From the NCBI RefSeq assembly GCF_001281025.1, contig NZ_CP012646.1, positions 1,517,001 to 1,581,000 of the forward strand: a stretch of DNA of 64,000 bases, given 5' to 3'. The position numbers were made by a program, and so were the translations under genes. The notes beneath the pieces are model-generated. The model was not told where the DNA came from. It ran no database searches and saw only the letters and a program-made list of their open reading frames with translations. Origin of the DNA: Streptococcus mitis (GTDB taxonomy: Bacteria; Bacillota; Bacilli; Lactobacillales; Streptococcaceae). Positions 47,817 to 57,186 of the stretch are shown here, in pieces; positions within the stretch are counted from its first letter, which is position 1; every line of letters begins with the position of its first letter.

Positions 47817-48630
47817 ATATTTCACTCCATTTTATCTTCTTAAACCCACGGAAAAAGAGAAAGATTCCAATAAACAGGATAGCTAAAGGAATGATTTTTG
47901 TAAGGAAAGCATTTGAAATTCCCATCCACTCATAGAAACGGAGCAGAGAACCTACAACAAGATGAGCAACAATCATACTGACAAATGGACGAAAAACCGG
48001 TTCTTTCCAATTCCAAATACTGATGACTAGAGAAAACGTAAAGACAGACAAACTATCCCAGGGAGCCGGAAGATTTAAGACTCCTTCTTGTATGAAACTT
48101 CCTATTCCTACATATCCTAGAACGACTAGCAGAACAAGAATTCCAACGACAATATAAGTGCCAATTTTCTTCTTAGGAGAATCTTGGACTAGCCCCCAAC
48201 GTAAGATTGTGGCCACAAGTCCAAATCCAATCAGAAAAAGAATCAGTTGCCCTAAAAACGTGAGCAAATTAACTGTTAAGAGAGAGCCTTTCGAAAAATC
48301 GCTTAGTAGTTGATAATAACGTAATACCGCTAGGACAAGGATTGGCGTCAACAGTGACTCCTTGATAGAACTGCGTGGTGCTTCCTTGAGAATCTCTTTC
48401 ATTATTTTTTTAGGATTCTTACCTAGATAATCCTCTGCACTCATGCCATCTCGTTCTGCTTCTGAAAAATCTAACATCATCAAATAGATCTGCTCTCTGA
48501 GATAGTCCTCATCATAGAGAAATCCAGCAAGATTAAAACTATCCCACAGCTCCTCAAAATACTGCTGATTCTCCTCAGAAAACTCATGCAACAAAGCGTT
48601 TGTTTCTTCATAATACTTCATTTTCTTCAT
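47815..48630 (-). CDS. Multi-pass membrane protein (DUF1129-like) paired with a PadR regulator
   Basis: A 271-residue protein: a soluble helical N-terminal part (about 90 residues, YYEETNALLHEFSEENQQYFEELW) followed by about six membrane segments and a short basic end. It resembles DUF1129/DUF1048-type proteins that are typically encoded right after a PadR-family repressor, as here (3-base gap). Function unknown; sensing or transport of membrane-active compounds is a guess. Strong GGGGGTT site before the ATG. Confidence 0.75.
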   Translation of the reverse strand: MKKMKYYEETNALLHEFSEENQQYFEELWDSFNLAGFLYDEDYLREQIYLMMLDFSEAERDGMSAEDYLGKNPKKIMKEILKEAPRSSIKESLLTPILVLAVLRYYQLLSDFSKGSLLTVNLLTFLGQLILFLIGFGLVATILRWGLVQDSPKKKIGTYIVVGILVLLVVLGYVGIGSFIQEGVLNLPAPWDSLSVFTFSLVISIWNWKEPVFRPFVSMIVAHLVVGSLLRFYEWMGISNAFLTKIIPLAILFIGIFLFFRGFKKIKWSEI

Positions 48631-48633
48631 GGT

Positions 48634-48954
48634 TTAACCCCCATTCTTAATCCCTTCTACTTTTTGACTCAAATCATCCCATTGTTGCCAAAAGACTGAG
48701 ACACGCTCTTCTCCTTCTTTCGTTAACGAAAAATACTTCCGGTCTGGACCATCTGGCGACGGACGCATGTCGCCTCTTATCCATTGATTTTTTTCTAACT
48801 TTTGCAACAAAGGATAAATAGTTCCTGGAACGATAGTATCAAATCCAGCCTCTCGCAAAGTCTGAACCAACTCATAACCATATCGCTCTTTTTGACCAAT
48901 CATATCCAAGACACAACCTTCAAGCACACCTTTTAACAATTGAGTTTCTTTCAT
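48634..48954 (-). CDS. PadR-family transcriptional regulator
   Basis: A 106-residue winged-helix regulator: KGVLEGCVLDMIGQKERYGYELVQTLREAGF, then GTIYPLLQKLEKNQWIRGDMR and a short coiled C-terminus that serves dimerisation. The ATG at 48954 lies after AAGGGAGAAGTG. PadR proteins usually repress their own operon, here including the downstream membrane protein, until a small molecule binds. Confidence 0.9.
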   Translation of the reverse strand: MKETQLLKGVLEGCVLDMIGQKERYGYELVQTLREAGFDTIVPGTIYPLLQKLEKNQWIRGDMRPSPDGPDRKYFSLTKEGEERVSVFWQQWDDLSQKVEGIKNGG

Positions 48955-48986
48955 CACTTCTCCCTTCTATCTATTTTGTAATACAT

Positions 48987-49033
48987 ACTAGTAACTTCAC
49001 CTATAATATACCATTTTCACACTAGTTTGTAAA
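48987..49033 (-). promoter_or_regulatory. padR operon promoter with two ACTAGT sites
   Basis: TTTACA (49028-49033) and TATATT (49005-49010) on the minus strand, 17-base spacer. The palindrome ACTAGT occurs in the spacer (49021-49026) and just after the start of transcription (48989-48994 region, TACTAGTA), a plausible pair of PadR half-operators. Confidence 0.65.
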
Positions 49034-49054
49034 GCATAATAGTTAAAGAAAAAA

Positions 49055-49085
49055 ACAGAACTAGCATGAACTAGTCCTGTCTATT
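49055..49085. terminator. Terminator of metG, likely bidirectional
   Basis: ACAGAACTAG (49055-49064) pairs with CTAGTCCTGT (49071-49080) around CATGAA; T-run on both sides. Confidence 0.85.
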
Positions 49086-49086
49086 T

Positions 49087-51084
49087 TTATCCAATCACAC
49101 TTCCATTTGGTACAGCTGAATCAACTGTAAGAAGGGTTAATTGTCCATCATGTTCAGCTGATAGGATCATCCCTTGGCTGACATATTTCTTCATCATTTT
49201 ACGAGGTTTGAGGTTAGCAACGATTTGAACTTTCTTGCCGACCAATTCTTGTTCGTTTGGATAGTATTTGGCAATTCCTGAAAGGATTTGACGATCTTCA
49301 CCATCACCAGCATCCAAGCGGAATTGAAGCAACTTATCTGAACCTTCTACTTTAGACACTTCTTTGACTTCTGCGACACGGATTTCGACCTTGTCAAAGT
49401 CTTCAAACTTGATTTCTTCCTTGTTTAGTTTGAGTTCAACTTCGTCTGGGTTCCACTCTTTTTCGACTGCTGGTTTGTTGCCTTCCATTTGTTCCTTGAT
49501 ATAGGCGATTTCTTCTTCCATATCCAGACGTGGGAAGATTGGTGTTCCTTTGGCAACTACAGTTACACCTGCAGGGAAGTCAGCCAAGCTCAAGTTCTCA
49601 AGGCTAGCAACTTCTGCTAAACCAAGTTGAGTCAAAACTGCACGACTGGTTTCCATCATAAACGGTTCAATCAAGTGAGCTACAACACGAAGGCTGGCTG
49701 CCAAGTGACTCATAACACTTGCTAATTGGTCACGAAGAGCTTCATCCTTGGCCAAGACCCATGGAGCTGTCTCGTCGATGTATTTATTCGTACGTGAAAT
49801 AAGAGTCCAGACTGCTTCAAGTGCACGTGGGTAGTCAACTGCTTCCATGTGTGTATGGTAGTCTGCGATTGATTGTTCTGCAACCTCAGCAAGAGCATGA
49901 TCAAACTCTGTCACGCCCTCTACATAGGCTGGAATTTGTCCATCAAAGTACTTGTTAATCATAGAAACAGTACGGTTGAGGAGGTTTCCAAGGTCATTAG
50001 CCAATTCATAATTGATACGGCCAACATAGTCTTCCGGAGTAAAGGTTCCGTCTGAACCAACTGGAAGGCTACGCATGAGGTAGTAACGAAGTGGATCTAG
50101 TCCAAAACGCTCTATCAACATTTCAGGATAGACAACATTCCCTTTAGATTTAGACATCTTTCCGTCTTTCATGACAAACCAACCATGACCAATCAAACGT
50201 TCTGGCAATTTGATATCCAACATCATAAGAAGGATTGGCCAGTAGATTGAGTGAAAACGAAGGATGTCTTTTCCAACCATGTGGAAGACTGTTCCGTTCC
50301 AGAACTTGTCAAAGTTAGCGTGTTCGTCTTGATCGTAGCCAAGAGCTGTCACATAGTTGAGCAGAGCATCAAACCAAACGTAGACAACGTGTTTAGGATT
50401 AGATGGTACCGGAACACCCCATGTAAAGGTTGTGCGAGAAACTGCCAAATCCTCTAAACCTGGCTCGATAAAGTTGCGAAGCATTTCATTCAGACGACCA
50501 TCTGGAGTGATAAATTCAGGATGAGCTTTGAAAAATTCTACCAGACGATCTTGGTACTTGCTAAGACGAAGGAAATAAGACTCTTCAGATACCCATTCCA
50601 CTTCGTGACCTGATGGAGCAATACCGCCAGTCACATTTCCAGCTTCATCACGGAATACTTCCGCAAGCTGGCTTTCTGTAAAGAATTCCTCATCTGAAAC
50701 TGAATACCAGCCCGAGTATTCACCCAAGTAGATGTCATCTTGAGCCAGCAAGCGTTCAAAGACCTGCGCCACTACCTTTTCATGGTAATCATCAGTTGTG
50801 CGGATGAATTTATCGTATGAGATATCGAGTAATTGCCAGAGTTCTTTGACTCCAACTGCCATTCCATCAACATAGGCTTGTGGTGTAATGCCAGCTTCTT
50901 CTGCTTTTTGTTGAATCTTTTGACCATGCTCATCAAGACCTGTCAAATAAAAGACATCGTAGCCCATCAGGCGTTTGTAACGTGCTAGGACATCACATGC
51001 GATAGTTGTGTAGGCAGATCCGATATGAAGTTTACCAGATGGATAGTAAATCGGTGTTGTAATATAAAAATTCTTTTCAGACAT
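49087..51084 (-). CDS. metG: Methionyl-tRNA synthetase
   Basis: A 665-residue class I synthetase that charges tRNA-Met. The HIGH motif is KLHIGSAY (about residue 18), KMSKS is [10 protein letters not shown] (about 300), and the C-terminal 110 residues form a Trbp111-like tRNA-binding domain ([21 protein letters not shown]). The ATG at 51084 ([11 protein letters not shown]) follows AAAGGAAAAATT; the longer frame to 51126 is not supported. Own promoter with TGA-TATAAT (51130-51135) about 45 bases upstream. Confidence 0.97.
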   Translation of the reverse strand: MSEKNFYITTPIYYPSGKLHIGSAYTTIACDVLARYKRLMGYDVFYLTGLDEHGQKIQQKAEEAGITPQAYVDGMAVGVKELWQLLDISYDKFIRTTDDYHEKVVAQVFERLLAQDDIYLGEYSGWYSVSDEEFFTESQLAEVFRDEAGNVTGGIAPSGHEVEWVSEESYFLRLSKYQDRLVEFFKAHPEFITPDGRLNEMLRNFIEPGLEDLAVSRTTFTWGVPVPSNPKHVVYVWFDALLNYVTALGYDQDEHANFDKFWNGTVFHMVGKDILRFHSIYWPILLMMLDIKLPERLIGHGWFVMKDGKMSKSKGNVVYPEMLIERFGLDPLRYYLMRSLPVGSDGTFTPEDYVGRINYELANDLGNLLNRTVSMINKYFDGQIPAYVEGVTEFDHALAEVAEQSIADYHTHMEAVDYPRALEAVWTLISRTNKYIDETAPWVLAKDEALRDQLASVMSHLAASLRVVAHLIEPFMMETSRAVLTQLGLAEVASLENLSLADFPAGVTVVAKGTPIFPRLDMEEEIAYIKEQMEGNKPAVEKEWNPDEVELKLNKEEIKFEDFDKVEIRVAEVKEVSKVEGSDKLLQFRLDAGDGEDRQILSGIAKYYPNEQELVGKKVQIVANLKPRKMMKKYVSQGMILSAEHDGQLTLLTVDSAVPNGSVIG

Positions 51085-51129
51085 AATTTTTCCTTTCCAG
51101 GCAAATGAAACCTGTTTTTCTAACACTTC

Positions 51130-51138
51130 ATTATATCA
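51130..51138 (-). promoter_or_regulatory. metG promoter, extended -10
   Basis: TGA-TATAAT on the minus strand. The leader of about 40 bases holds only a small CAGG..CCTG stem; it is too short for a T-box or S-box, so I see no riboswitch. Confidence 0.65.
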
Positions 51139-51175
51139 CATTTTTAAGGATTTTCGATAGGGAAATCCATACAAA

Positions 51176-51205
51176 AACAAGATAGACGAGTGTCCATCTT
51201 GTTTA
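51176..51205 (-). terminator. Terminator of the MacAB-like efflux operon
   Basis: AAACAAGATgGAC pairs with GTCtATCTTGTTTTTG on the minus strand, immediately after the permease gene. Confidence 0.85.
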
Positions 51206-51207
51206 TT

Positions 51208-52467
51208 CTATTCATAACGAAGGGCTTCAATTGGATCAAGTTTCGAAGCCTTGTTGGCTGGCAAAACTCCAAAAATCATACCCACGCTAGCCGAAACTGC
51301 AAGGCTAAATAGGGCAACTGGGATTGATACTCCTACTTCTATACCAGCTATCAATCCTTGCAAGAGTAGACCAGCTATAGCTGTTAAGCCTGTCGCAATG
51401 GTTAGACCAATAACTCCACCAAGCAAGGTCAAAATCATGGATTCAATCAAAAACTGAATTAAAATATTGGCACGCGTTGCACCCAAAGCCTTACGGAGAC
51501 CAATCTCACGGGTACGCTCTGTCACCGAAACAAGCATAATGTTCATAACACCAGTCCCTCCAACAAAGAGGGAAATCCCCGCAATGGCACTAATAATCGT
51601 AGTTATAAAGCCGAACATTTGTTGAACTTCGTTGAAGGCTTCTGTTGCATCTGCTACCTGATACTCCCCTTGTTGGAGACCAGCAATCTCCGTCATTCTT
51701 CTTGCCAACTCTGGCCCCAAAGTCTGGCTCAAGCTGGTATCATTAACACGAAAGACAATATTTGAAATCTCGTCTGTGTTAAAATTGACCGCAAGAGAAA
51801 TATTAGTCGTAATTGGTAGTCCTCCGACTCCAAAGGTTTTTGCAGCCTTAGCTTCTTTACTTTCATAGACACCAATAACACGGTAGCTGATTTCATTTAC
51901 TTCAACAATCTGATTGAGTGCATCTTTTGCTGAACCAAAAAGGCTATTGGCTAGTTCATCATCTAGGATAATCACACTTGCAAAATCTTTATAATCTTGC
52001 TCTCTAAGACCACGACCTTCAATGATTTCATTTTCGACCGCATCCATATAAGTGACATTTCCACCTGTCATGTTAGCGTGTTCGACCTTTTTATCCTTGT
52101 AGGTTAAGGTAACATTCGTCGAGTTGGTTAAATAGTAGCTATCCACTCCCTTGAGATTAGCAGCTTCCTTGACCCAAGCTTCTTGAGGTTTTGGTGGTTC
52201 AACAAAAACTTCCTCTTCTTTCCCAGAAACTGTCAAAGCTGATTGTTTTTGGGTAAAAGAACCATCTTTACTTTTAATTGGCGAGAAAAAAACATGAATA
52301 TTCTTCTGTGACTTGGTCATGGTTTTATTGACCTGACGAGACATGGAATCACCTAGAGCCATAATCACAACAACTGAGGAAACACCGATAACAATCCCAA
52401 TCATGGTTAAGAAAGAACGCATCTTGTGGGCCATAATGGATGAAAAGGCAAATTTCAGATTCTGCAT
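51208..52467 (-). CDS. MacB-like ABC transporter permease
   Basis: A 419-residue permease: one N-terminal helix (SFLTMIGIVIGVSSVVVIMAL), a large extracytoplasmic domain of about 240 residues, and three C-terminal helices with the FtsX consensus (VTERTREIGLRKALGA, ANKASKLDPIEALRYE). With the separate ATPase and the membrane fusion protein encoded upstream it forms a MacA-MacB-type efflux complex, studied in pneumococcus as Spr0693-0695. Likely substrates are antimicrobial peptides or drugs. Gap to the ATPase gene is 1 base. Confidence 0.92.
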   Translation of the reverse strand: MQNLKFAFSSIMAHKMRSFLTMIGIVIGVSSVVVIMALGDSMSRQVNKTMTKSQKNIHVFFSPIKSKDGSFTQKQSALTVSGKEEEVFVEPPKPQEAWVKEAANLKGVDSYYLTNSTNVTLTYKDKKVEHANMTGGNVTYMDAVENEIIEGRGLREQDYKDFASVIILDDELANSLFGSAKDALNQIVEVNEISYRVIGVYESKEAKAAKTFGVGGLPITTNISLAVNFNTDEISNIVFRVNDTSLSQTLGPELARRMTEIAGLQQGEYQVADATEAFNEVQQMFGFITTIISAIAGISLFVGGTGVMNIMLVSVTERTREIGLRKALGATRANILIQFLIESMILTLLGGVIGLTIATGLTAIAGLLLQGLIAGIEVGVSIPVALFSLAVSASVGMIFGVLPANKASKLDPIEALRYE

Positions 52468-52468
52468 C

Positions 52469-53170
52469 TTAGTTTTCCTCCTTTTCTACGAGACCACTAT
52501 CAGATGAAATGACGCCATCACGAATGACAATCTGGCGTTTGGCATAAGCAGCGATCTCAGGCTCATGCGTTACCATGATAATGGTTTTTCCTTCTTTGTT
52601 CAAGTCAACCAATAGTTGCATGATTTGGTTACCTGTTTTGGTATCCAAGGCTCCTGTCGGTTCGTCCGCTAGGATAATAGAAGGATTGTTTACCAAGGCA
52701 CGCGCGATAGCTACACGTTGCTTTTGGCCACCAGATAATTCTGAAGGCAAATGGTGACTACGCTCAGTCAATTCAACCTTATCTAGATATTCCTCAGCTA
52801 ACTTGCGACGTTTTGAAGCCGAAACTCCCGCGTAAATTAAGGGCAATTCTACATTTTGCAGAGCATTGAGTTTGGATAGAAGAAAGAACTGCTGAAAGAC
52901 AAATCCGATTTGTTGGTTGCGGACCTTGGCTAGTTGTTTTTCACCAAGTCCAGCAACTTCTTGACCTTCAAGATAATACTCTCCACTGGTTGGTGTATCC
53001 AACATGCCAATCGTATTCATCAGTGTAGATTTACCAGAACCAGATGGTCCCATGATGGCAACAAATTCACCCTCATTCACTTCTAAATTGATATTTTTGA
53101 GAACCTGCAGTTCTTGGTCACCATTACGGTAGCTTCTGCAGATATTTTTGAGACTAATTAGTTGCTTCAT
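52469..53170 (-). CDS. MacB-like ABC transporter ATP-binding protein
   Basis: A 233-residue LolD/MacB-type ATPase. Walker [10 protein letters not shown] (about residue 40), signature LSGGQKQR, Walker [12 protein letters not shown] and the H-loop VTHEPEIA. It overlaps the end of the membrane-fusion gene by 17 bases. In Gram-positive MacAB systems the ATPase and permease are separate proteins, as here. Confidence 0.94.
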   Translation of the reverse strand: MKQLISLKNICRSYRNGDQELQVLKNINLEVNEGEFVAIMGPSGSGKSTLMNTIGMLDTPTSGEYYLEGQEVAGLGEKQLAKVRNQQIGFVFQQFFLLSKLNALQNVELPLIYAGVSASKRRKLAEEYLDKVELTERSHHLPSELSGGQKQRVAIARALVNNPSIILADEPTGALDTKTGNQIMQLLVDLNKEGKTIIMVTHEPEIAAYAKRQIVIRDGVISSDSGLVEKEEN

Positions 53171-54341
53171 CAGCCTTCACCTCTTTTCCTTCCTCTAGAG
53201 AAGACGTTGGGTTACTGATGACCTTGACTCCATTTGTCAGACCTGAAGTGATTTCTTGGTTGTCTGCATCAGCATTTCCCAAACCAACTTCCACTTTCTT
53301 GGCCTTTTTCTGCTCGTCAAGTACCCAGACATAATTCTTATCATTTTCCATAACAACACTTGTTAAAGGAACCAAAATAGCTTTACTCTTGTTCTTGACC
53401 TCAACACTTACAGAGAATCCTTGTTTCAGATCACCAATTTCACTTGTAACATCGATGGTATATGGATATTTTGAGCCAGAATTACCAGCTGCTGCGGCAG
53501 CCGCTGTACTCGCTGCTTCGCCATTGTTTTTAGGGTAGTCAGAGATATAGCTAATCTTACCAGTCCAGCTCTTATCTTGGTAAACTTTAGAAGTAAAGGT
53601 TACTTCTTGTCCAACAGATAAATTGGCAAGGTTATATTCAGATAGTTCTCCCTTAACTTGCAAGTTTTCATTACTTACGACATGAACGACCACTTGGCTA
53701 GCTCCTGTTGGAGATTTAGAAACATTGTGGTTAACTTCGACCACAGTTCCCTCTAAGGTACTGAGAACCGTCATGGCATCCAACTGACTTTGAGCCTTGC
53801 TTAATTGCGCTGCTGCATCTGCACGTGCATCACGAGCATCACCTAGCTGTGCATCAATAGATGACACTGCATTGCCTGAGACTGGAGCTTGAGCTGCTGT
53901 ACCTTCCGCTGGTAACTGTGGAGCGGGAGCTGAAGTGGCTTCATTTCGTGCTTGATTGAGTTCGTTGATATGACGGTCTGCCTTAGCTACTGCTCGACTA
54001 GCTGAATCATAGGCAGCCTGTGCTTCTGAACTACTGTACTTGACTAAAGCTTGTCCTTCGCTGACTTTATCACCCACAGAAACAAGGATTTCATCTAAAT
54101 CTCCCTTACTAGCATCAAAATAAACATATTGTTCATTTTTTGCCGTTACTGTCCCTGATAATAGAACAGAGGATGCCACGCTTCCTTCCTTAGCAACAAC
54201 AAGATGAGTAGGCTCATCTTTTACAGCAGTCTGAGATGGTTGTCTAAAGAGCAAAATCCCTCCAGCCCCCAATACAACTACACTTGCAGCACCAATTGCT
54301 GCATACAATTGCCACTTTTTAGCTTTGCGATTCTTTTTCAT
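53154..54341 (-). CDS. Efflux membrane fusion protein (MacA-like, RND-type periplasmic adaptor family)
   Basis: A 395-residue protein with an N-terminal membrane anchor (WQLYAAIGAASVVVLGAGGILLF), a lipoyl-like domain split around a helical hairpin (ASRAVAKADRHINELNQAR, residues about 115-190), a beta-barrel domain, and a C-terminal MacA-type domain (LVPLTSVVMENDKNYVWVLD). A low-complexity Ala/Pro stretch lies in the hairpin. It is the wall-spanning adaptor for the ABC pair downstream. Start ATG after AAGGAGTTTCATT. Confidence 0.92.
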   Translation of the reverse strand: MKKNRKAKKWQLYAAIGAASVVVLGAGGILLFRQPSQTAVKDEPTHLVVAKEGSVASSVLLSGTVTAKNEQYVYFDASKGDLDEILVSVGDKVSEGQALVKYSSSEAQAAYDSASRAVAKADRHINELNQARNEATSAPAPQLPAEGTAAQAPVSGNAVSSIDAQLGDARDARADAAAQLSKAQSQLDAMTVLSTLEGTVVEVNHNVSKSPTGASQVVVHVVSNENLQVKGELSEYNLANLSVGQEVTFTSKVYQDKSWTGKISYISDYPKNNGEAASTAAAAAAGNSGSKYPYTIDVTSEIGDLKQGFSVSVEVKNKSKAILVPLTSVVMENDKNYVWVLDEQKKAKKVEVGLGNADADNQEITSGLTNGVKVISNPTSSLEEGKEVKADEATN

Positions 54342-54380
54342 AATGAAACTCCTTTTTGATTTAAAGTCCTTAACAATATT

Positions 54381-54470
54381 ATATAAAAATTACCAAATAT
54401 AAACAATAACAGTTCAGAACGAAATAATGACATTTCAGGATTTGATTATTGTTCGGAATCTATTTTTATT
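54381..54470 (-). promoter_or_regulatory. Promoter of the MacAB-like operon with three TTCnGAA-like repeats
   Basis: TTGTTT, 17-base spacer, TATAAT (hexamer near 54379-54384) on the minus strand. Upstream are three imperfect direct repeats: TTCCGAACAATAAT, TCCTGAAATG(..)ATTAT and TTCTGAACTGTTAT, starting 18 and 21 bases apart, about two helix turns each. They look like binding sites for a response regulator or similar activator. Confidence 0.55.
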
Positions 54471-54551
54471 GCCATTGTACTAGTTATATAATACACTTTA
54501 TTTTTCCTTTTTGCAAGCCTTTTCTTTAATTTTTTTGAACGTAGCAGATTT

Positions 54552-54580
54552 TTGCAATCAGATAAAAAAAAAGATAGAAT
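54552..54580 (+). promoter_or_regulatory. gor promoter
   Basis: TTGCAA (54552-54557) and TAGAAT (54575-54580), 17-base spacer, 54 bases before the ATG. Confidence 0.7.
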
Positions 54581-54634
54581 ATGACTATCAAAAAATGACA
54601 CTCTACTATTTCAAAGAGTACAAAGGAGTTTTCA

Positions 54635-55981
54635 ATGAGAGAATATGATATCATTGCTATCGGTGGAGGTAGTGGAGGAATTGCTACCATGAACCGTGCT
54701 GGTGAACACGGAGCTAAAGCAGCCGTTATCGAGGAAAAGAAACTAGGCGGAACCTGCGTCAACGTCGGTTGTGTTCCTAAAAAAATCATGTGGTACGGGG
54801 CACAAATCGCTGAGACTTTCCATCAATTTGGAGAAGACTACGGCTTTAAGACTACTGATCTTAACTTTGACTTTGCAACACTACGTCGTAATCGTGAAGC
54901 CTACATTGATCGCGCTCGTTCTTCTTATGATGGCAGTTTTAAACGCAACGGTGTAGATTTGATTGAAGGTCATGCTGAATTTGTAGATTCTCATACTGTC
55001 AGCGTAAATGGTGAACTGATTCGTGCTAAACATATCGTGATTGCTACTGGTGCCCATCCAAGTATTCCAAACATTCCCGGTGCTGAACTAGGTGGCTCTT
55101 CTGATGATGTATTTGCCTGGGAAGAATTGCCAGAGTCAGTTGCAATTCTAGGCGCCGGTTATATCGCTGTTGAATTGGCTGGCGTACTCCACACCTTTGG
55201 TGTCAAGACAGATCTCTTTGTTCGTCGTGATCGTCCTTTACGTGGTTTTGATTCTTACATCGTTGAAGGTTTGGTAAAGGAAATGGAAAGAACAAACTTG
55301 CCACTTCATACTCACAAAGTCCCTGCCAAGTTAGAAAAAACTGCTGAGGGCATTACCATTCATTTCGAAGATGGTACTAGTCACACAGCTAGCCAAGTTA
55401 TCTGGGCTACAGGTCGCCGTCCAAACGTTAAGAGCTTGCAACTTGAAAAAGCTGGAGTAACTCTGAATGAACGTGGCTTTATCCAAGTGGATAAATACCA
55501 AAATACTGTTGTTGAAGGAATCTACGCTCTAGGTGATGTAACAGGGGAAAAAGAACTAACTCCAGTTGCTATCAAGGCTGGACGTACTTTATCTGAGCGT
55601 CTCTTTAACGGAAAAACAACTGCTAAAATGGACTACACAACTATTCCAACTGTTGTCTTTTCACACCCTGCTATAGGAACTGTGGGATTGACAGAAGAAC
55701 AAGCTATCAAAGAATATGGTCAAGAGCAAATCAAGGTTTACAAATCAAGCTTTGCATCTATGTACTCTGCCGTTACTAGCAATAGACAAGAATCCCGTTT
55801 CAAACTCATAACAGCTGGTTCAGAAGAAAAAGTTGTCGGACTTCATGGAATTGGCTACGGTGTTGATGAAATGATTCAAGGATTTGCTGTTGCTATCAAA
55901 ATGGGAGCAACCAAGGCAGACTTTGATGCAACTGTGGCGATTCACCCAACTGCATCCGAAGAATTTGTAACTATGCGTTAA
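54635..55981 (+). CDS. gor: Glutathione reductase
   Basis: A 448-residue FAD flavoprotein that uses NADPH to reduce glutathione disulphide. The redox pair is Cys41/Cys46 in [13 protein letters not shown], the FAD motif is IGGGSGG (N-terminus), the NADPH motif [11 protein letters not shown] with VRRDRPLR (the two arginines favour NADPH), and the C-terminal catalytic HPTASEE. Pneumococci import glutathione and need Gor for oxidant and metal resistance. Good AAAGGAG site; own promoter and terminator. Confidence 0.95.
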   Translation: MREYDIIAIGGGSGGIATMNRAGEHGAKAAVIEEKKLGGTCVNVGCVPKKIMWYGAQIAETFHQFGEDYGFKTTDLNFDFATLRRNREAYIDRARSSYDGSFKRNGVDLIEGHAEFVDSHTVSVNGELIRAKHIVIATGAHPSIPNIPGAELGGSSDDVFAWEELPESVAILGAGYIAVELAGVLHTFGVKTDLFVRRDRPLRGFDSYIVEGLVKEMERTNLPLHTHKVPAKLEKTAEGITIHFEDGTSHTASQVIWATGRRPNVKSLQLEKAGVTLNERGFIQVDKYQNTVVEGIYALGDVTGEKELTPVAIKAGRTLSERLFNGKTTAKMDYTTIPTVVFSHPAIGTVGLTEEQAIKEYGQEQIKVYKSSFASMYSAVTSNRQESRFKLITAGSEEKVVGLHGIGYGVDEMIQGFAVAIKMGATKADFDATVAIHPTASEEFVTMR

Positions 55982-55988
55982 TCGAAAC

Positions 55989-56026
55989 AAAAGAAGCTGA
56001 TACAAATGTGTCTGCTTCTTTTTTGA
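55989..56026 (+). terminator. gor terminator
   Basis: AAAAGAAGC (55989-55997) pairs with GCTTCTTTT (56014-56022), T-run follows. Confidence 0.85.
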
Positions 56027-56090
56027 TAATTTTCGAATCAACAAAACAATTATCCAACTTAATTAGTCAGCAAATCGGCCGTTACAGTTT

Positions 56091-56143
56091 TTGTTACCTT
56101 GTATTAAAAAATTGGTTGACAATAATTACTCTACGAGTATAAT
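56091..56143 (+). promoter_or_regulatory. bioY promoter with candidate BirA operator
   Basis: TTGACA (56116-56121) and TATAAT (56138-56143), 16-base spacer. TTGTTACC (56091-56098) and GGTTGACAA (56114-56122), 15 bases apart, resemble the Firmicute BirA site TTGTnAACC-N15-GGTTnACAA. The right half fits fully, while the left half lacks one base; the right half covers the -35 box. Confidence 0.55.
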
Positions 56144-56176
56144 AGTTACTATACATCAGAAAAGAGGTTAACTATT

Positions 56177-56713
56177 TTGAAAAAAGCTCACGTTTATGCT
56201 ATCCCTGCTATTGGGGCTGCTCTCATTGCTGTTTTGGCACAAATCAGTCTTCCAATTGGACCCGTCCCCTTCACTCTTCAAAACTTTGCAATCGGCTTGA
56301 TTGCTACTGTCTTCAGACCGAGAGAGGCTGTACTTTCTGTTGGACTCTATCTTCTTCTAGGTGCTATCGGTCTTCCTGTCTTTGCAGGAGGTGGAGCTGG
56401 TTTTCAGGCTTTAGTTGGCCCCACTGCAGGCTATCTTTGGTTTTATCTCATTTACTCTGGACTTACTTCCTCTCTAACCAACAGCAAGAGTGGGATTGTC
56501 AATATTTTTCTTGCAAACCTCTTGGGTGATGCCCTTGTCTTTGTCGGCGGGATTCTAAGCTTGCATTTCCTAGCTGGAATGGCATTTGAAAAAGCTCTTG
56601 TGGTGGGGGTTATTCCCTTTATCATTCCAGATCTTGGTAAAATTATTGCTATTAGTTTTATTAGCCGTCCATTACTTCAACGCCTTAAAAATCAAGCTTA
56701 CTTTGCTAACTAA
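56177..56713 (+). CDS. bioY: Biotin ECF transporter substrate-binding protein BioY (TTG start)
   Basis: A 178-residue polytopic membrane protein that captures biotin and works with the shared ECF module (EcfAA'T) encoded elsewhere. BioY features: LAQISLPIGPVPFTLQNFAI near the start, GAIGLPVFAGGGAGFQALVGPTAGYL in the middle. The start is a TTG at 56177-56179 behind AAAGAGG; no ATG is available without losing the first conserved helix. There are no biotin synthesis genes nearby, as expected for a biotin auxotroph. Confidence 0.94.
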   Translation: MKKAHVYAIPAIGAALIAVLAQISLPIGPVPFTLQNFAIGLIATVFRPREAVLSVGLYLLLGAIGLPVFAGGGAGFQALVGPTAGYLWFYLIYSGLTSSLTNSKSGIVNIFLANLLGDALVFVGGILSLHFLAGMAFEKALVVGVIPFIIPDLGKIIAISFISRPLLQRLKNQAYFAN

Positions 56714-56752
56714 AAAAGGATATCGAGTTGTCATAACTCAATATCCTTTTCT
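56712..56752 (+). terminator. bioY terminator
   Basis: AAAAGGATATcGAGTT pairs with AACTCaATATCCTTTT around a short loop. Confidence 0.9.
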
Positions 56753-56768
56753 TTCATTTTGAAAACTT

Positions 56769-56873
56769 ATACTCAATGAAAATCAAAGAGCAAACTAGGA
56801 AGCTAGCCGCAGGCTGTACTTGAGTACGGCAAGGCGAAGCTGACGCGGTTTGAATTTGATTTTCGAAGAGTAT
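56769..56873 (+). repeat. BOX element (boxA-boxC, no boxB), copy 2
   Basis: About 105 bases from ATACTC to GAGTAT, including ACGGCAAGGCGAAGCTGACG. It is almost identical to the reverse complement of 24797-24901. It starts at the stop codon of the leftward PC4-like gene, as copy 1 does at the Nudix stop codon. Confidence 0.92.
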
Positions 56874-57088
56874 TATTTACCTTTAAAGGCATCCACCATC
56901 GTTTGAAATTCTTCATTGGAAAGAGTAATCCCTTTGCCCATTTTAGTATGGTCTGGACTCCAAGCACGAATATCAAACTTTGCAGGGGCACCATTAAAGC
57001 TCACACGGTTAATTTCCTTGGTCCAACCTTTTTCGTTTTCAGAAAGAGTCAACAAGTGCTCTTCGATTTCAAATGTAAATTCTGCCAT
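56873..57088 (-). CDS. PC4/YdbC-like ssDNA-binding protein
   Basis: A 71-residue protein (MAEFTFEIEEHLLTLSENEK ... KFDIRAWSPDHTKMGKGITL) of the PC4/p15 single-strand DNA binding family; the lactococcal relative YdbC is a dimer that binds ssDNA. Ribosome binding site AAGGAGAAG. The BOX element is directly attached to its stop codon and would be transcribed with it. Confidence 0.9.
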   Translation of the reverse strand: MAEFTFEIEEHLLTLSENEKGWTKEINRVSFNGAPAKFDIRAWSPDHTKMGKGITLSNEEFQTMVDAFKGK

Positions 57089-57131
57089 TTTCTTCTCCTT
57101 TTTTAGCTTTCATTAGTTTATTCGTAAAATC

Positions 57132-57160
57132 TTGTAGATTTTAGGAAAATTTTATATAAT
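57132..57160 (+). promoter_or_regulatory. Promoter of the 106-residue protein gene
   Basis: TTGTAG (57132-57137) and TATAAT (57155-57160), 17-base spacer. Confidence 0.75.
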
Positions 57161-57186
57161 ATTGATATAAAAGAAGGGAGGCCAAT

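Noticed and set aside
51085-51175. T-box or methionine riboswitch before metG
   Set aside because: The predicted leader is about 40 nt and has only a four-pair stem.
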